A stretch of 64,000 nucleotides of DNA from an uncultured Eubacteriales bacterium (GCA_934454405.1 CAKSFN010000003.1:1-64000), one strand, 5' to 3'. Positions 16,688 through 25,029 are shown, numbered from the stretch's first letter. Made by a program: numbers and translations. The notes: generated from the letters alone by a model not told the origin.

Positions 16688-17146
16688 GTGAAACTCAGAA
16701 TAGAGATAGACCCCGCCGCGGAAGCGGAAGTCGTTATACGGTCTCCGAGCGCGGACAACACGGTTTACCGTCTCAGCTCCGCTATCGAGGGGCTGCTCGA
16801 CGGAAAAAGCGAGATAGCGATGTTTCTGGGTGACGTTGAATGCTATGTTCCGTGCGAAGACGTTCTGTTTTTCGAGACGACGGACGGAAAAATCTCGGCG
16901 CACACGCGTGACAGAATGTTCTCGTGCCGTATGAGGCTTCACGAGCTTTCGGAGATACTTCCGAGAACGTTTGTCCGAGGCTCGAAATCCTGCCTGATAA
17001 ACACGGCTCTCGTATTCTCCGTTCAGCGTTCCGTGACGGGCGCAAGCGAAGTCACTTTCAAAAATTCAAACAAAATAGTTTACGTTTCGAGAATGTATTA
17101 CAAGGCGTTCAGAGAAACGATAGAAGAAACGAGGTTGAAAAAATGA
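16688..17146 (+). CDS. LytTR-domain DNA-binding transcriptional regulator
   Basis: A 152-residue protein without a receiver domain. The N-terminal third is a small alpha/beta part, and residues ~50-150 form a LytTR DNA-binding domain (CYVPCEDVLFFETTDGKISAHT, MRLHELSEILP, FVRGSKSCLIN). LytTR regulators bind paired direct repeats and often control membrane or virulence genes. The start is GTG with AAAGGAG 8 nt upstream. Its stop overlaps the start of the LiaF-like membrane gene (ATGA), a common layout in which the membrane partner restrains the regulator. Confidence 0.9.
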   Translation: MKLRIEIDPAAEAEVVIRSPSADNTVYRLSSAIEGLLDGKSEIAMFLGDVECYVPCEDVLFFETTDGKISAHTRDRMFSCRMRLHELSEILPRTFVRGSKSCLINTALVFSVQRSVTGASEVTFKNSNKIVYVSRMYYKAFRETIEETRLKK

Positions 17147-17859
17147 AAAAGAGCAGAAACGGTTTGTTTTTCGGAATAATACTTGTTTGCGCAGCGGTTG
17201 CGCTTATCCTTGACGGGCTCGGCATTTCGATAAGCGGCGCGCAGATCTCGGCGTGGAGCATCGTCGGCGGCGTGCTTTGCCTTGCGTGGCTCGTTGTGGA
17301 AATCGTCGAACTTAAATTTTCACACATCTTCTTTCCGCTGGCATTCATCTTCCTGCTTTTTGAGGGACAGATAGCAGTTTGGCTCGGACATAGCGACCCC
17401 AACCTTATCTCGAACTGGATTGTTCTTCTTGCCGCGCTTCTGCTGACGATAGGCGTCGGCGCGCTCGGCGGCAACTTCAAAAAACGCAAAAAAATAAAAA
17501 GCGGTGAGAACGGCAACGTGGTAGTTATAAACACAAATGAGAAAAAGAACTTTTCGCAGGCGTCGGTCGTTTATGTCGATGCGGCGGATCTCGGCGAATA
17601 CGAAGTGGAAAACAACTGCGGCTCGATTCACGTTTATATCGAAAACGCGGACAGATACGGCGGTGGCGGAGCCCTGAATGTTGACAATAACTGCGGCTCG
17701 ATGGTTGTTCATGTTCCCAAAGCATGGCGTGTGGTCAGCAGCGTTGACAACAGTCTCGGCTCGGTTAAAATTCCGTCGCACGAGACGGCGGAGGGCGCGC
17801 CCGTGCTGAAAATCACGGGAGAAAACAATCTCGGCTCTCTGGCAATCATATTTGAATAG
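17143..17859 (+). CDS. LiaF-like membrane protein
   Basis: A 238-residue protein with about four hydrophobic segments in the first 115 residues (for example GLFFGIILVCAAVALILDG and HIFFPLAFIFLLFEG). A cytoplasmic beta-helix part follows with three similar repeats: VENNCGSIHVYIENA, VDNNCGSMVVHVP and VDNSLGSVKIPS, then NNLGSLAIIFE. This is the layout of LiaF and related envelope-stress sensors. Translation is coupled to the upstream LytTR gene, so it likely tunes that regulator. The signal is unknown. Confidence 0.8.
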   Translation: MKKSRNGLFFGIILVCAAVALILDGLGISISGAQISAWSIVGGVLCLAWLVVEIVELKFSHIFFPLAFIFLLFEGQIAVWLGHSDPNLISNWIVLLAALLLTIGVGALGGNFKKRKKIKSGENGNVVVINTNEKKNFSQASVVYVDAADLGEYEVENNCGSIHVYIENADRYGGGGALNVDNNCGSMVVHVPKAWRVVSSVDNSLGSVKIPSHETAEGAPVLKITGENNLGSLAIIFE

Positions 17860-17882
17860 ACATTAAGACTCTGAAAAGCGAT

Positions 17883-17916
17883 AAGCGCGCGGGGTCAGAC
17901 CCCGCGCGCTTCTTTT
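17883..17916 (+). terminator. Terminator of the LytTR-LiaF-like operon
   Basis: A 14-bp, very G+C-rich stem (AAGCGCGCGGGGTC / GACCCCGCGCGCTT) followed by CTTTT. Confidence 0.85.
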
Positions 17917-18008
17917 GCGGTAATGTTAAAAATTTCCGAGCCGCAAAAAGGCAGAAAGAGCAGGATTTTTACCTGTTAACACCCCATAATATAAGAGAGG
18001 TTATAAAA

Positions 18009-18125
18009 ATGAAACTGTTCGGCAGAAAAAACGGAATTAAAAGCGAAACGGGAAAAAAATCCCTGACGTTTATCTCATGGCTCGGCTCCGACGCGGCGCT
18101 GACGGCTTTTATGTTCGGCATATAG
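18009..18125 (+). CDS. Small ORF encoding a 38-residue peptide, unrecognised
   Basis: An ATG-started frame with GAGAGG 8 nt upstream encodes a Lys/Arg-rich first half (MKLFGRKNGIKSETGKK) and a hydrophobic second half with SWLGSDAALTAFMFGI at the C terminus. A strong bidirectional hairpin follows at 18189. It matches no family I know. It could be a secreted or signalling peptide, a membrane peptide, or chance. No obvious processing or transport gene is adjacent. Confidence 0.35.
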   Translation: MKLFGRKNGIKSETGKKSLTFISWLGSDAALTAFMFGI

Positions 18126-18188
18126 GCTCGGCGTTCGCCTCCCGAAAAAGCGTGTTCTCTTGCTCATATATGGGTTGTAAATAACCCG

Positions 18189-18228
18189 AAAAATATCTCC
18201 GTGAGGTTCAGCCCACGGAGATATTTTT
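18189..18228. terminator. Bidirectional terminator
   Basis: A perfect 15-bp inverted repeat (AAAAATATCTCCGTG at 18189-18203, its complement at 18214-18228) with a 10-nt loop gives a T tract on both strands. It would end the short ORF region on the plus strand and tspO on the minus strand. Its last base is the first base of the tspO stop codon. Confidence 0.85.
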
Positions 18229-18698
18229 CAGTTAAGTCTGTATATCATAAAGTTCAGGTACCCCGCAAATGCGACCCATAAAGCATAAGGAACAAGAAGC
18301 AGCGCCGAAGCAAGGGAAATGTTCGAGAAAAGATATATCGTTATGATTATCAAGAGCCACAGAACGATAAGCCATATAAAAGCGAAAAGATACGCGCCCG
18401 CGTTAAAGAATATGAGCGTCCACGCAAAATTGAAAGCGAGTTGAACGCCGTAAACGATAAGCGCGGTCTTTTTTTGCTTTTCATCGGCTTTTCCAACCGC
18501 GACAAGGTAGGACGCGACGCCCATCATCAGAAACAGAATCGTCCAGACAACGGGAAACAGCCATGACGGCGGCGCAAGTGCGGGCTTTTGAAGGCTGTCG
18601 AATCTTTCCATCGCCCCGCCCGACAGCCATGCCGAAAGCCCGCCGACGGCAAGCGGCACGGCAAGAGAAATTATGAGTTTTTTCCAATTTATTTTCAT
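18228..18698 (-). CDS. TspO/MBR family tryptophan-rich sensory protein
   Basis: A 156-residue, five-helix membrane protein of the TspO/peripheral benzodiazepine receptor family, which binds porphyrins and related molecules. The signature PALAPPSWLFPVVWTILFLMMG is clear, as are the conserved FNFAW segment and the LVPYALWVAFAGYLN terminal helix. The ATG at 18698 is preferred over the GTG three codons earlier. Neither has a strong ribosome-binding site (GGGTG). It stands alone between a terminator and a divergent GH65 operon. Confidence 0.93.
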   Translation of the reverse strand: MKINWKKLIISLAVPLAVGGLSAWLSGGAMERFDSLQKPALAPPSWLFPVVWTILFLMMGVASYLVAVGKADEKQKKTALIVYGVQLAFNFAWTLIFFNAGAYLFAFIWLIVLWLLIIITIYLFSNISLASALLLVPYALWVAFAGYLNFMIYRLN

Positions 18699-18869
18699 TA
18701 TGATCACCCGTAACTATTTTATATCGCCCGTGGTTTTATTATTCCTCGGGGTGAGTATACCAAAAGAATTATCTTCGGATATATACTTTTTTCGGTTGTT
18801 TTTTTCTCTTTTGTCTGTACGCCCCGTTTTCTTAAAAAGCAAAATCGAACCGAACTTTTGCGGCTTTGA

Positions 18870-18898
18870 TTGACTTTTTCCGTTCGGTATGTTATTGT
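18870..18898 (+). promoter_or_regulatory. Promoter of the GH65 operon
   Basis: TTGACT (18870-18875), 17 bp, TATTGT (18893-18898). A TATAAT at 18909-18914 has no matching -35 box. Confidence 0.5.
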
Positions 18899-18947
18899 TT
18901 AATAAATATATAATAAATACCATCCATTTCAGCGGAGGAATCGGAAA

Positions 18948-21197
18948 ATGATTTACGACCACGGAAAAGGAACAGAAAAAAACTTCATTGTCGCCGCCGA
19001 CGAATTTGGGAAGGACAAGGGCTTTTTGCAGAAGTACGAGCCGGTTATGTGCATAGGCAACGGATATATGTGTATGCGCGCCGCGACGGAGGAAGAATAT
19101 CCGGGACAGATACGTTCGACGCTTGTTGCCGGTACATTCGACCGTTACAGGGAAGAGCCGACGGAGCTTCCGTTTATCGCCGATGTTTCGCCTGTCGATA
19201 TTTATGTTGACGGCAAAAAACTCGACCTGCGCAAGGGAGTTCTTTCGAACTATTTCGTTTCGATAAATCTGAAAAACGGGCTTCTTTTCCGTTCCTTCGA
19301 CTGGACGGCGCCGAACGGAAAGCAGATTCGTTTTGAGTCCGAACGTATGATTTCGCTGTCCCAACTGCATATTTATTCTTCAAGGCTCCGCGTGACCGCC
19401 GTTTCGGACGCGCATATCGCCGTGGCAAGCGGTCTGAACACCAAAACCGTCGCTGCGCCGCATTGTGAGAAAAAATCGCTGCTTGCAAAAGATTATATTC
19501 AGGTCGTGCAGACTACGCGTCAGAGCGGAATAGACATCGTTGCGACGGTCGTCAACGTCTGCGACGCCGAAAAAACGACGAAAAAGGGCAGAACGCACGC
19601 CGAGGATATTTTTGAGAAAGACCTGCGCGCGGGGCAGACCCTGACGCTTCAAAAATTCGCGTCCGTTTACACTTCAAGGGATAAGACGTCCGAGGGGCTT
19701 ACGCTTCGCAAGTTGAAGACCGTGGGCAGAAAAGCCGCGCAGAAAGCCGCCGAAAAGGGGTTTGACGCGCTGCTGAAAGCGTCCGCTTCCGCTTGGAAGA
19801 AGAGAGTTTGGAGCAATATGGACACAGTTATCGACTGCAAGCACGGCTTTGACCAACTTGCTTACAGATTCGCGGTTTATCATCTGACGGTTATGACACC
19901 CGCGCACGATGACAGAATGAACATCGGAGCAAAAGGACTTTCGGGACCCGGTTACAGCGGACACGCATTCTGGGACACAGAGATATATATGCTTCCCGCA
20001 TTTGTATTCGCAAGACCCGACGTTGCAAGAAGCCTGCTGATCTCCCGCTGGCACGGACTTGCGGGCGCGCACAAAAAGGCAAAGGACAACGGCTACGAGG
20101 GCGCAATGTTCCCGTGGGAGGCGGCGTGGCTTGACAACGACGAGGAAACGCCGGGCTGGGCGCTTTCGGGCAAGCTCGAACACCATATAACGGCGGACGT
20201 CGCGTATGCCGTTCATCTGTATTATTCCGTCAGCGGCGATGAAGATTTTATGGAAAAATACGGCTATGAACTTTTGTTTGATACCGCAAAATATTGGGTC
20301 TCCCGCTTCGATTACAACAAAGAACTTGACAGATACGATATAAACAACGTCATCGGTCCCGACGAATATCACGAGGGCGTCAACAACAACGCGTATACGA
20401 ACTATCTGGCGAACCTCAACCTCGAACTTGCGGTCGAGTATTATGAAAAACTGAAAAAATCTTCGCCCGCTCTTTTTGCGGCGCTTTCCGAAAAACTCGG
20501 GCTTGACAAGGTTTATCCCGATTGGATCGCAAAGGGAAAGAAACTGTATCTGCCCAAAATAAACAAGGACGGGCTTCTGCCGCAGGACGACAAGTTCCTC
20601 TCGCTTAAAGACGTCGATCTTACCGGCTTTAAGAACGGTACCGAGCCGTTCCCGAACGTAGCCGTCTGCGACACGCAGATAACCAAACAGGCAGACGTGA
20701 CGGCGCTTTTCCTGTTGCTTGAAGACCTGTTCACTCCCGAAGAAAAAGTACACAACCTTGAATATTATGAAAAACGCTGCGCGCACACGTCGTCGCTGAG
20801 CCTTTCGACCTACGCGACGCTTGCCGCGGACATCAATCTTTCCGATTATTCTTATTCGCTCTTTGAAAAAGCGTGCCGTATCGACCTCGGAGACAAAGAG
20901 ATGGGTTCGAGCGTCGCGGGGCTTCACGCGGCTTCGCTCGGCGGTATATGGCAGTGCGTTGTTTTCGGCTATCTCGGCGTTCGCCTTTACGGTCAGAAAC
21001 TCCGTATTCAGCCCAATTTGCCCAAAACGTGGAAGAAGGTCAGAACAAAGATATATTGGCACGGCTGTCATCTTGAAATAAGCGCCGATAAAAATACCGT
21101 CACCGTGAAAAAACTCGGCGGCGACGGCGATGTATCTTTCCTCTGCGGCGGTAAAGACTATTCCGTGAAAGACGCGCTGACCGTCGAATACCGATAA
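18948..21197 (+). CDS. Glycoside hydrolase family 65 phosphorylase (maltose/kojibiose/trehalose type)
   Basis: A 749-residue GH65 enzyme that cleaves an alpha-linked glucose disaccharide with phosphate, releasing beta-glucose 1-phosphate. The N-terminal super-sandwich domain, linker and (alpha/alpha)6 barrel are all present. The catalytic acid is Glu473 in GPDEYHEG. Other family segments are GYSGHAFWDTEIYMLP, NDEETPGWAL, KQADV and the phosphate-binding region near HTSSLS. No signal peptide is seen, so the substrate is imported. The following beta-phosphoglucomutase gene converts the product to glucose 6-phosphate. The exact disaccharide cannot be assigned by eye; no transporter for it is in the window. 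Confidence 0.93.
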   Translation: MIYDHGKGTEKNFIVAADEFGKDKGFLQKYEPVMCIGNGYMCMRAATEEEYPGQIRSTLVAGTFDRYREEPTELPFIADVSPVDIYVDGKKLDLRKGVLSNYFVSINLKNGLLFRSFDWTAPNGKQIRFESERMISLSQLHIYSSRLRVTAVSDAHIAVASGLNTKTVAAPHCEKKSLLAKDYIQVVQTTRQSGIDIVATVVNVCDAEKTTKKGRTHAEDIFEKDLRAGQTLTLQKFASVYTSRDKTSEGLTLRKLKTVGRKAAQKAAEKGFDALLKASASAWKKRVWSNMDTVIDCKHGFDQLAYRFAVYHLTVMTPAHDDRMNIGAKGLSGPGYSGHAFWDTEIYMLPAFVFARPDVARSLLISRWHGLAGAHKKAKDNGYEGAMFPWEAAWLDNDEETPGWALSGKLEHHITADVAYAVHLYYSVSGDEDFMEKYGYELLFDTAKYWVSRFDYNKELDRYDINNVIGPDEYHEGVNNNAYTNYLANLNLELAVEYYEKLKKSSPALFAALSEKLGLDKVYPDWIAKGKKLYLPKINKDGLLPQDDKFLSLKDVDLTGFKNGTEPFPNVAVCDTQITKQADVTALFLLLEDLFTPEEKVHNLEYYEKRCAHTSSLSLSTYATLAADINLSDYSYSLFEKACRIDLGDKEMGSSVAGLHAASLGGIWQCVVFGYLGVRLYGQKLRIQPNLPKTWKKVRTKIYWHGCHLEISADKNTVTVKKLGGDGDVSFLCGGKDYSVKDALTVEYR

Positions 21198-21209
21198 GGA
21201 GATTTTTCA

Positions 21210-21887
21210 ATGCAGCCCAAAGCGTTTATTTTTGACCTCGACGGCGTTCTGACGAGCACCGACAAATACCATTTTCTCGCGTGGAAACAGCTGGCGGACA
21301 GGCTGAAGCTCGATTTTACCGAGACCGTCAACGAAAAGCTCAAAGGCGTTGACAGACTGACCTCGCTTGAAATAATCCTTGCTCACAACGGCGTTTCGGA
21401 CAAGTTTTCCGCCGCCGAAAAAGCCGCTCTCGCAAACGAAAAGAATGAGTATTACAAAACGCTTATTCTCAAAATGACAAAAGCGGACATTCTGCCCGGT
21501 ATTGAGGAATTTCTCGCCGTTCTCCGCGAAAAAGGAATAAAAACGGGCGTCGCGTCCGTTTCCAGAAACGCGGACACCGTGCTGAGCGTGCTTGATATAA
21601 AAGACCGCTTCGATTATATCGCGGACGCCGCAAAAGTCACAAAACCGAAGCCCGACCCCGAAATTTTTGCCCTCTGCGCTTCCGAACTCGGCTTTGAGGG
21701 CAGGGATTGCGTCGGCGCGGAGGACGCTCAAAGCGGTATCGAAGCGATAACCGCCGCCGGAATGTTTTCGGTGGGGATAGGCGTCGAAGTTACAAGCGTT
21801 CGCCCACGGCTCGAACTCGGTTCGACCGCCGAACTCGATTTTGAAAAAATATGCGAAGCGTATACGGCGTGGAGGAACTCCCGATGA
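21210..21887 (+). CDS. pgmB: Beta-phosphoglucomutase
   Basis: HAD-superfamily mutase converting beta-glucose 1-phosphate to glucose 6-phosphate. Nucleophile Asp9 and acid/base Asp11 lie in FIFDLDGVL. The cap domain carries the VDRLTSLE substrate segment. Later motifs are ASVSRNAD, the lysine of TKPKPDPE and the GAEDAQSGIEA metal site. It is 225 residues, normal length, 12 nt after the GH65 gene, and together they form a complete phosphorolytic pathway into glycolysis. Its stop codon overlaps the rsmG start (ATGA). Confidence 0.95.
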   Translation: MQPKAFIFDLDGVLTSTDKYHFLAWKQLADRLKLDFTETVNEKLKGVDRLTSLEIILAHNGVSDKFSAAEKAALANEKNEYYKTLILKMTKADILPGIEEFLAVLREKGIKTGVASVSRNADTVLSVLDIKDRFDYIADAAKVTKPKPDPEIFALCASELGFEGRDCVGAEDAQSGIEAITAAGMFSVGIGVEVTSVRPRLELGSTAELDFEKICEAYTAWRNSR

Positions 21888-22594
21888 GCGGTTTTTCCGA
21901 CGCTTTCGGGAGGATTTTCAGGGACAACGGACTTGAAGATTATCTTGAATATTCCGAAAAATTTGAATTTCTTTACGGCAAACTCGTCGAGGCAAACAGC
22001 CGCGTAAACATAACCGCGATAACGGACAGGGACGAAGTTATAGTCAAGCATTTCGCCGACTGTGTCCGCGCCGCGGGGCATATCCCGCAAAACGCCGATG
22101 TGGTTGACATCGGCTGCGGCGGCGGCTTTCCGACGCTGCCGCTTGCGATAGTCCGCCCCGATATAAAGGTGTTCGCGGTCGATTCCGTCGCGAAAAAACT
22201 TGTTTTCGTTGACGGCGTTTCCCGTGATCTCGGGCTTTCCGTCACCGTCGCTGCTGCCCGTGCGGAGGAACTCGGACATGACGAAGAACTGCGCGGACAT
22301 TTCGACGTCTGCATCTCGCGCGCGGTTGCAAGGCTTTGCCTGCTTTCAGAACTTTGCATACCGCTTGTTAAAGAGGGAGGGCTGTTTGTTGCGATGAAAG
22401 GCAGCGACGGGCTTGCGGAACTCCGTGAAGCGGAAAACGCCGTCCGCATTCTCGGCGCAAGGCTTTCCGTGACGGACGGATTCAGACTTTCCGACGGCGG
22501 CGAAAGGTACATATTAGGATTTGAAAAAATCTCCGAAACTCCCGAAAAATATCCGAGAAAATACAGCCGAATAAAAAAGGAGCCTTTGATGTGA
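21884..22594 (+). CDS. rsmG: 16S rRNA (guanine527-N7)-methyltransferase RsmG
   Basis: Methylates G527 of 16S rRNA using S-adenosylmethionine. The SAM-binding motif VVDIGCGGGFPTLPLAI, the VDSVAKKLVFV segment and the SRAVA motif are typical. The start at 21884 is chosen (GGAGG 8 nt upstream, overlap with pgmB stop) over an in-frame ATG at 21851. It is 236 residues long with a basic C-terminal tail. Placement in a sugar operon is unusual, since rsmG is often near mnmG or the replication origin. Confidence 0.95.
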   Translation: MSGFSDAFGRIFRDNGLEDYLEYSEKFEFLYGKLVEANSRVNITAITDRDEVIVKHFADCVRAAGHIPQNADVVDIGCGGGFPTLPLAIVRPDIKVFAVDSVAKKLVFVDGVSRDLGLSVTVAAARAEELGHDEELRGHFDVCISRAVARLCLLSELCIPLVKEGGLFVAMKGSDGLAELREAENAVRILGARLSVTDGFRLSDGGERYILGFEKISETPEKYPRKYSRIKKEPLM

Positions 22595-23139
22595 GAACGG
22601 GCGAAAAAGTTAAAAAATTGGCGCTTTGCGGCGTTTTGTGCGGCCTCGGCGTTGTTGTTATGCTTTTCGGCGGCGTTATTCCGATAGCCGTTTACTGCTG
22701 TCCCGCGCTCGCCGCGATGCTGCTTGTGCCGATAGACTGCGAATGCGGAACGAAATACGGCCTGACCGCTTATGCCGCCGTCGCCGTTCTTTCCGTGCTT
22801 CTCGTCGCGGACAAGGAGACCGCAGCGGTATTTGTGTTCCTCGGCTATTATCCCGTCGTTAAAAAATTCTTTGACCGGATACGCCCGAAAATTCTGCGGA
22901 TAATACTTAAACTGCTTCTGTTCAATGTTTCGGCGGCCGCTCTTTATGCGCTTCTGATATTTGTTTTCAATATGACGGCTCTTGTCGAGGAGTTCCGAAC
23001 AACGGGCGCGCTTCTTCTTATCGCAACGCTCGCGCTCGGAAACGTTGCGTTTATTCTTCTCGATTTCTGCATCTCGCGGCTACGGATACTTTACTTTGCC
23101 AAGCTTCGCAAATATGTTTTCAAAAACGGGAAAAGATAA
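22591..23139 (+). CDS. Polytopic membrane protein, ECF S-component-like
   Basis: A 182-residue protein with about five hydrophobic segments (residues 10-30, 33-48, 56-75, 103-128, 137-160) and a basic C terminus. The opening pattern, a short basic stretch then ALCGVLCGLGVVVMLFGG, resembles substrate-binding S components of ECF vitamin transporters, but no ligand signature is recognised. The start is GTG overlapping the rsmG stop (GTGA), with AAGGAG 8 nt upstream. Confidence 0.7.
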   Translation: MRTGEKVKKLALCGVLCGLGVVVMLFGGVIPIAVYCCPALAAMLLVPIDCECGTKYGLTAYAAVAVLSVLLVADKETAAVFVFLGYYPVVKKFFDRIRPKILRIILKLLLFNVSAAALYALLIFVFNMTALVEEFRTTGALLLIATLALGNVAFILLDFCISRLRILYFAKLRKYVFKNGKR

Positions 23140-23163
23140 AAGGGACGAAAGGGGTGACCGCCT

Positions 23164-24192
23164 GTGAAAACAGCGTTTTTCGACGCAAAAAACTATGATG
23201 TCGAATCCTTTGAAAAAGTTGAACACGACGGAATTGAGTTCAAATTTTTTGAAACAAAGCTCGGCGCGGACACCGTCGGGCTCGCGAAAGGCTTCGACGC
23301 CGTCTGCGTGTTTGTCAACGACGATGTGAGCGCGGATGTCATCGACGCTTTATACCGCGGAGGCGTAAAGGTTGTCGCTTTGCGCTGCGCGGGCTACAAT
23401 AATGTGGACGTGCGCCACGCTTACGGCAAAATACACGTTTTTCACGTCCCCGCATATTCGCCCTACGCCGTTGCAGAGCATGCCATGGCGCTGCTGCTGA
23501 CGTCCGTGCGCCGTATTCACAAGGCGTACAACAGAACCCGCGATTTCAATTTCAGTCTGAGCGGTCTGACGGGCTTTGACCTGCACGGCAAGACCGTGGG
23601 CGTTGTCGGAACGGGCAAGATAGGCAGAATTTTTATTGATATCTGCAAAGGCTTCGGTATGAAAGTTATCGCATACGATAAATTCCCCGCCGAAAACTGC
23701 GGTATTGATTACGTTTCGCTTGACACGCTGTTTGCCGAAAGCGATATCATTTCCCTGCACTGTCCGCTGACGAAGGAGACATATCATCTCATCGACGGCG
23801 AGGCGATAGCAAAAATGAAAAAAGGCGTTTATCTTCTGAACACTTCGCGCGGCGCGCTTATCGACGCGGAAGCGCTGCTCGAAGGAATAAAGGGACGCAG
23901 AGTGGGCGCCGCCTGCCTTGACGTTTACGAGGAAGAGGCCGACATTTTTTTCGAGGATTTTTCGGGGCATATCGTGTCCGACGATATTCTTGCAAGGCTT
24001 ATAACCATGCCCAATGTTATCGTTACCTCGCACCAGGCTTTTCTCACCGCGGAGGCGCTGAACAATATCGCCGAGACCACGGTTCGCAACCTGCGCGACT
24101 TTGAACGGAACGGCTGCGGCGAAAACGAACTTTGCTACCATTGCGGAAAGACCGATAATTGCAGAACGCACCGTCTCGGCAAGTGCTTCTGA
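23164..24192 (+). CDS. D-2-hydroxyacid dehydrogenase (LdhA-like) with Cys-rich C-terminal tail
   Basis: NAD-dependent D-2-hydroxyacid dehydrogenase, most like D-lactate dehydrogenase LdhA. Family features are ALRCAGYNNVD, the dinucleotide motif GVVGTGKIG, and the catalytic triad Arg in NTSRGALID, Glu in LDVYEEE and His in SHQAF. It likely reduces pyruvate to D-lactate. The last ~25 residues add five cysteines and two histidines (CGENELCYHCGKTDNC then RTHRLGKCF), a possible metal site not needed for the fold. The start is GTG with AAAGGGGTGA upstream. Confidence 0.9.
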   Translation: MKTAFFDAKNYDVESFEKVEHDGIEFKFFETKLGADTVGLAKGFDAVCVFVNDDVSADVIDALYRGGVKVVALRCAGYNNVDVRHAYGKIHVFHVPAYSPYAVAEHAMALLLTSVRRIHKAYNRTRDFNFSLSGLTGFDLHGKTVGVVGTGKIGRIFIDICKGFGMKVIAYDKFPAENCGIDYVSLDTLFAESDIISLHCPLTKETYHLIDGEAIAKMKKGVYLLNTSRGALIDAEALLEGIKGRRVGAACLDVYEEEADIFFEDFSGHIVSDDILARLITMPNVIVTSHQAFLTAEALNNIAETTVRNLRDFERNGCGENELCYHCGKTDNCRTHRLGKCF

Positions 24193-24243
24193 CGGAAAGC
24201 GATCGTGAAAACGTAATTTTTATCGTATAAAGGAGCGGAAGAA

Positions 24244-24873
24244 ATGGACGACGCGATAACCGTCGAACGCGGACTGACAAAGCGTTTCAGAAAAAATCTC
24301 AGAAGACCTTTTATAGAAGCGTTGCAGGAGTTTTCCATGACTTCTCCCGACGACCGCATTCTTGTCCGCGTCAGCCCAAACGCGCAGTCCGTTCTGCTTG
24401 CAAAGCTTATGCAGATGCTTGCCGCGTACAGCGATTTTCCGCTGACCGTTGAGTTCTGCGCGGAGGAGAACTGCCGTTCATTTTGCGAACGGCTCGGAAT
24501 ACCCGTTTCCGAACCGCGCGGAGAGTATGACAAGACAGCCGTTGACGACTGCTTTGACGACGTCGGCACGGCAACCCTCGAAAATATAGTATACAACGGA
24601 AAGGCTGCGACACTGCCGCCGAAAAGCGGAAAAACGATACGTCCTCTCTGCTATATAAAACGCCGTCATATCGCGGCGTGGGCGGAGTTTCACGGCATTG
24701 AGTATGAACCGAAGAAAAGCCCCGCCGACGCGCTTTACGCCGAACTGACATCGACGATATTCGACGCGGACATACGCCTTTTCCGCGCGCTGACGACCGC
24801 CGACAGCCGCTATTTTCTCGGTTGGACGGATAAAGACGGCGTTCATCACGGCTGCGAACCCTTGGAAATGTAA
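24244..24873 (+). CDS. TtcA/TilS-like PP-loop protein lacking the PP-loop motif
   Basis: A 209-residue protein that aligns by pattern with the TtcA tRNA 2-thiocytidine synthetase family. The ATP-binding SGGKDS motif is replaced by SPNAQS (in RVSPNAQSVLLAK). The CxxC that normally binds the iron-sulphur cluster is absent. The family's GHHRDD-type segment reads DDCFDDVGTATLENIVYNG. The C-terminal IRPLCYIKRRHIAAWAEFHG and SPAD parts are well kept. It is therefore probably not a working thiolase but a structural or regulatory relative. It has AAGGAG upstream and lies 51 nt after the dehydrogenase gene, at the end of the operon. Confidence 0.75.
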   Translation: MDDAITVERGLTKRFRKNLRRPFIEALQEFSMTSPDDRILVRVSPNAQSVLLAKLMQMLAAYSDFPLTVEFCAEENCRSFCERLGIPVSEPRGEYDKTAVDDCFDDVGTATLENIVYNGKAATLPPKSGKTIRPLCYIKRRHIAAWAEFHGIEYEPKKSPADALYAELTSTIFDADIRLFRALTTADSRYFLGWTDKDGVHHGCEPLEM

Positions 24874-24918
24874 AAAGCCGCACCGGGTAAAAAGGAAAAA
24901 TAAATTTTGATATAAAGC

Positions 24919-24959
24919 AACCCGACCGAAGCTGAATTTTTCTTCTTCGGTCGGGTTTT
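24919..24959 (+). terminator. Terminator of the GH65 operon
   Basis: A 13-bp stem (AACCCGACCGAAG at 24919-24931, its complement at 24945-24957) followed by TT from the stem end and two more T. It lies between convergent operons and may also act on mnmM, although the minus-side T tract is poor. Confidence 0.8.
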
Positions 24960-24989
24960 GCAATGTTGTTTTTTGTTTTAATTGCCGCT

Positions 24990-25029
24990 GTTATGCGGTT
25001 TGAGTTTTTTTATATCCGTTATGCGGTTT
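24990..25029. repeat. Direct repeat of a 12-mer at the end of mnmM
   Basis: GTTATGCGGTTT occurs at 24990-25001 and again at 25018-25029, 28 bp apart, in the AT-rich gap after mnmM. The second copy touches the stop codon. Its role is unclear; it may be a small duplication. Confidence 0.6.

Noticed and set aside
19674..21071. A 465-codon open frame on the minus strand inside the GH65 gene, and similar long antisense frames at 40102-41265 (+), 43878-45269 (+) and 48612-49964 (+)
   Set aside because: They lie wholly opposite well-recognised genes, have no family pattern or ribosome-binding site, and are rich in Arg/Arg-Arg and Val/Phe as expected from reading G+C-biased codons backwards.
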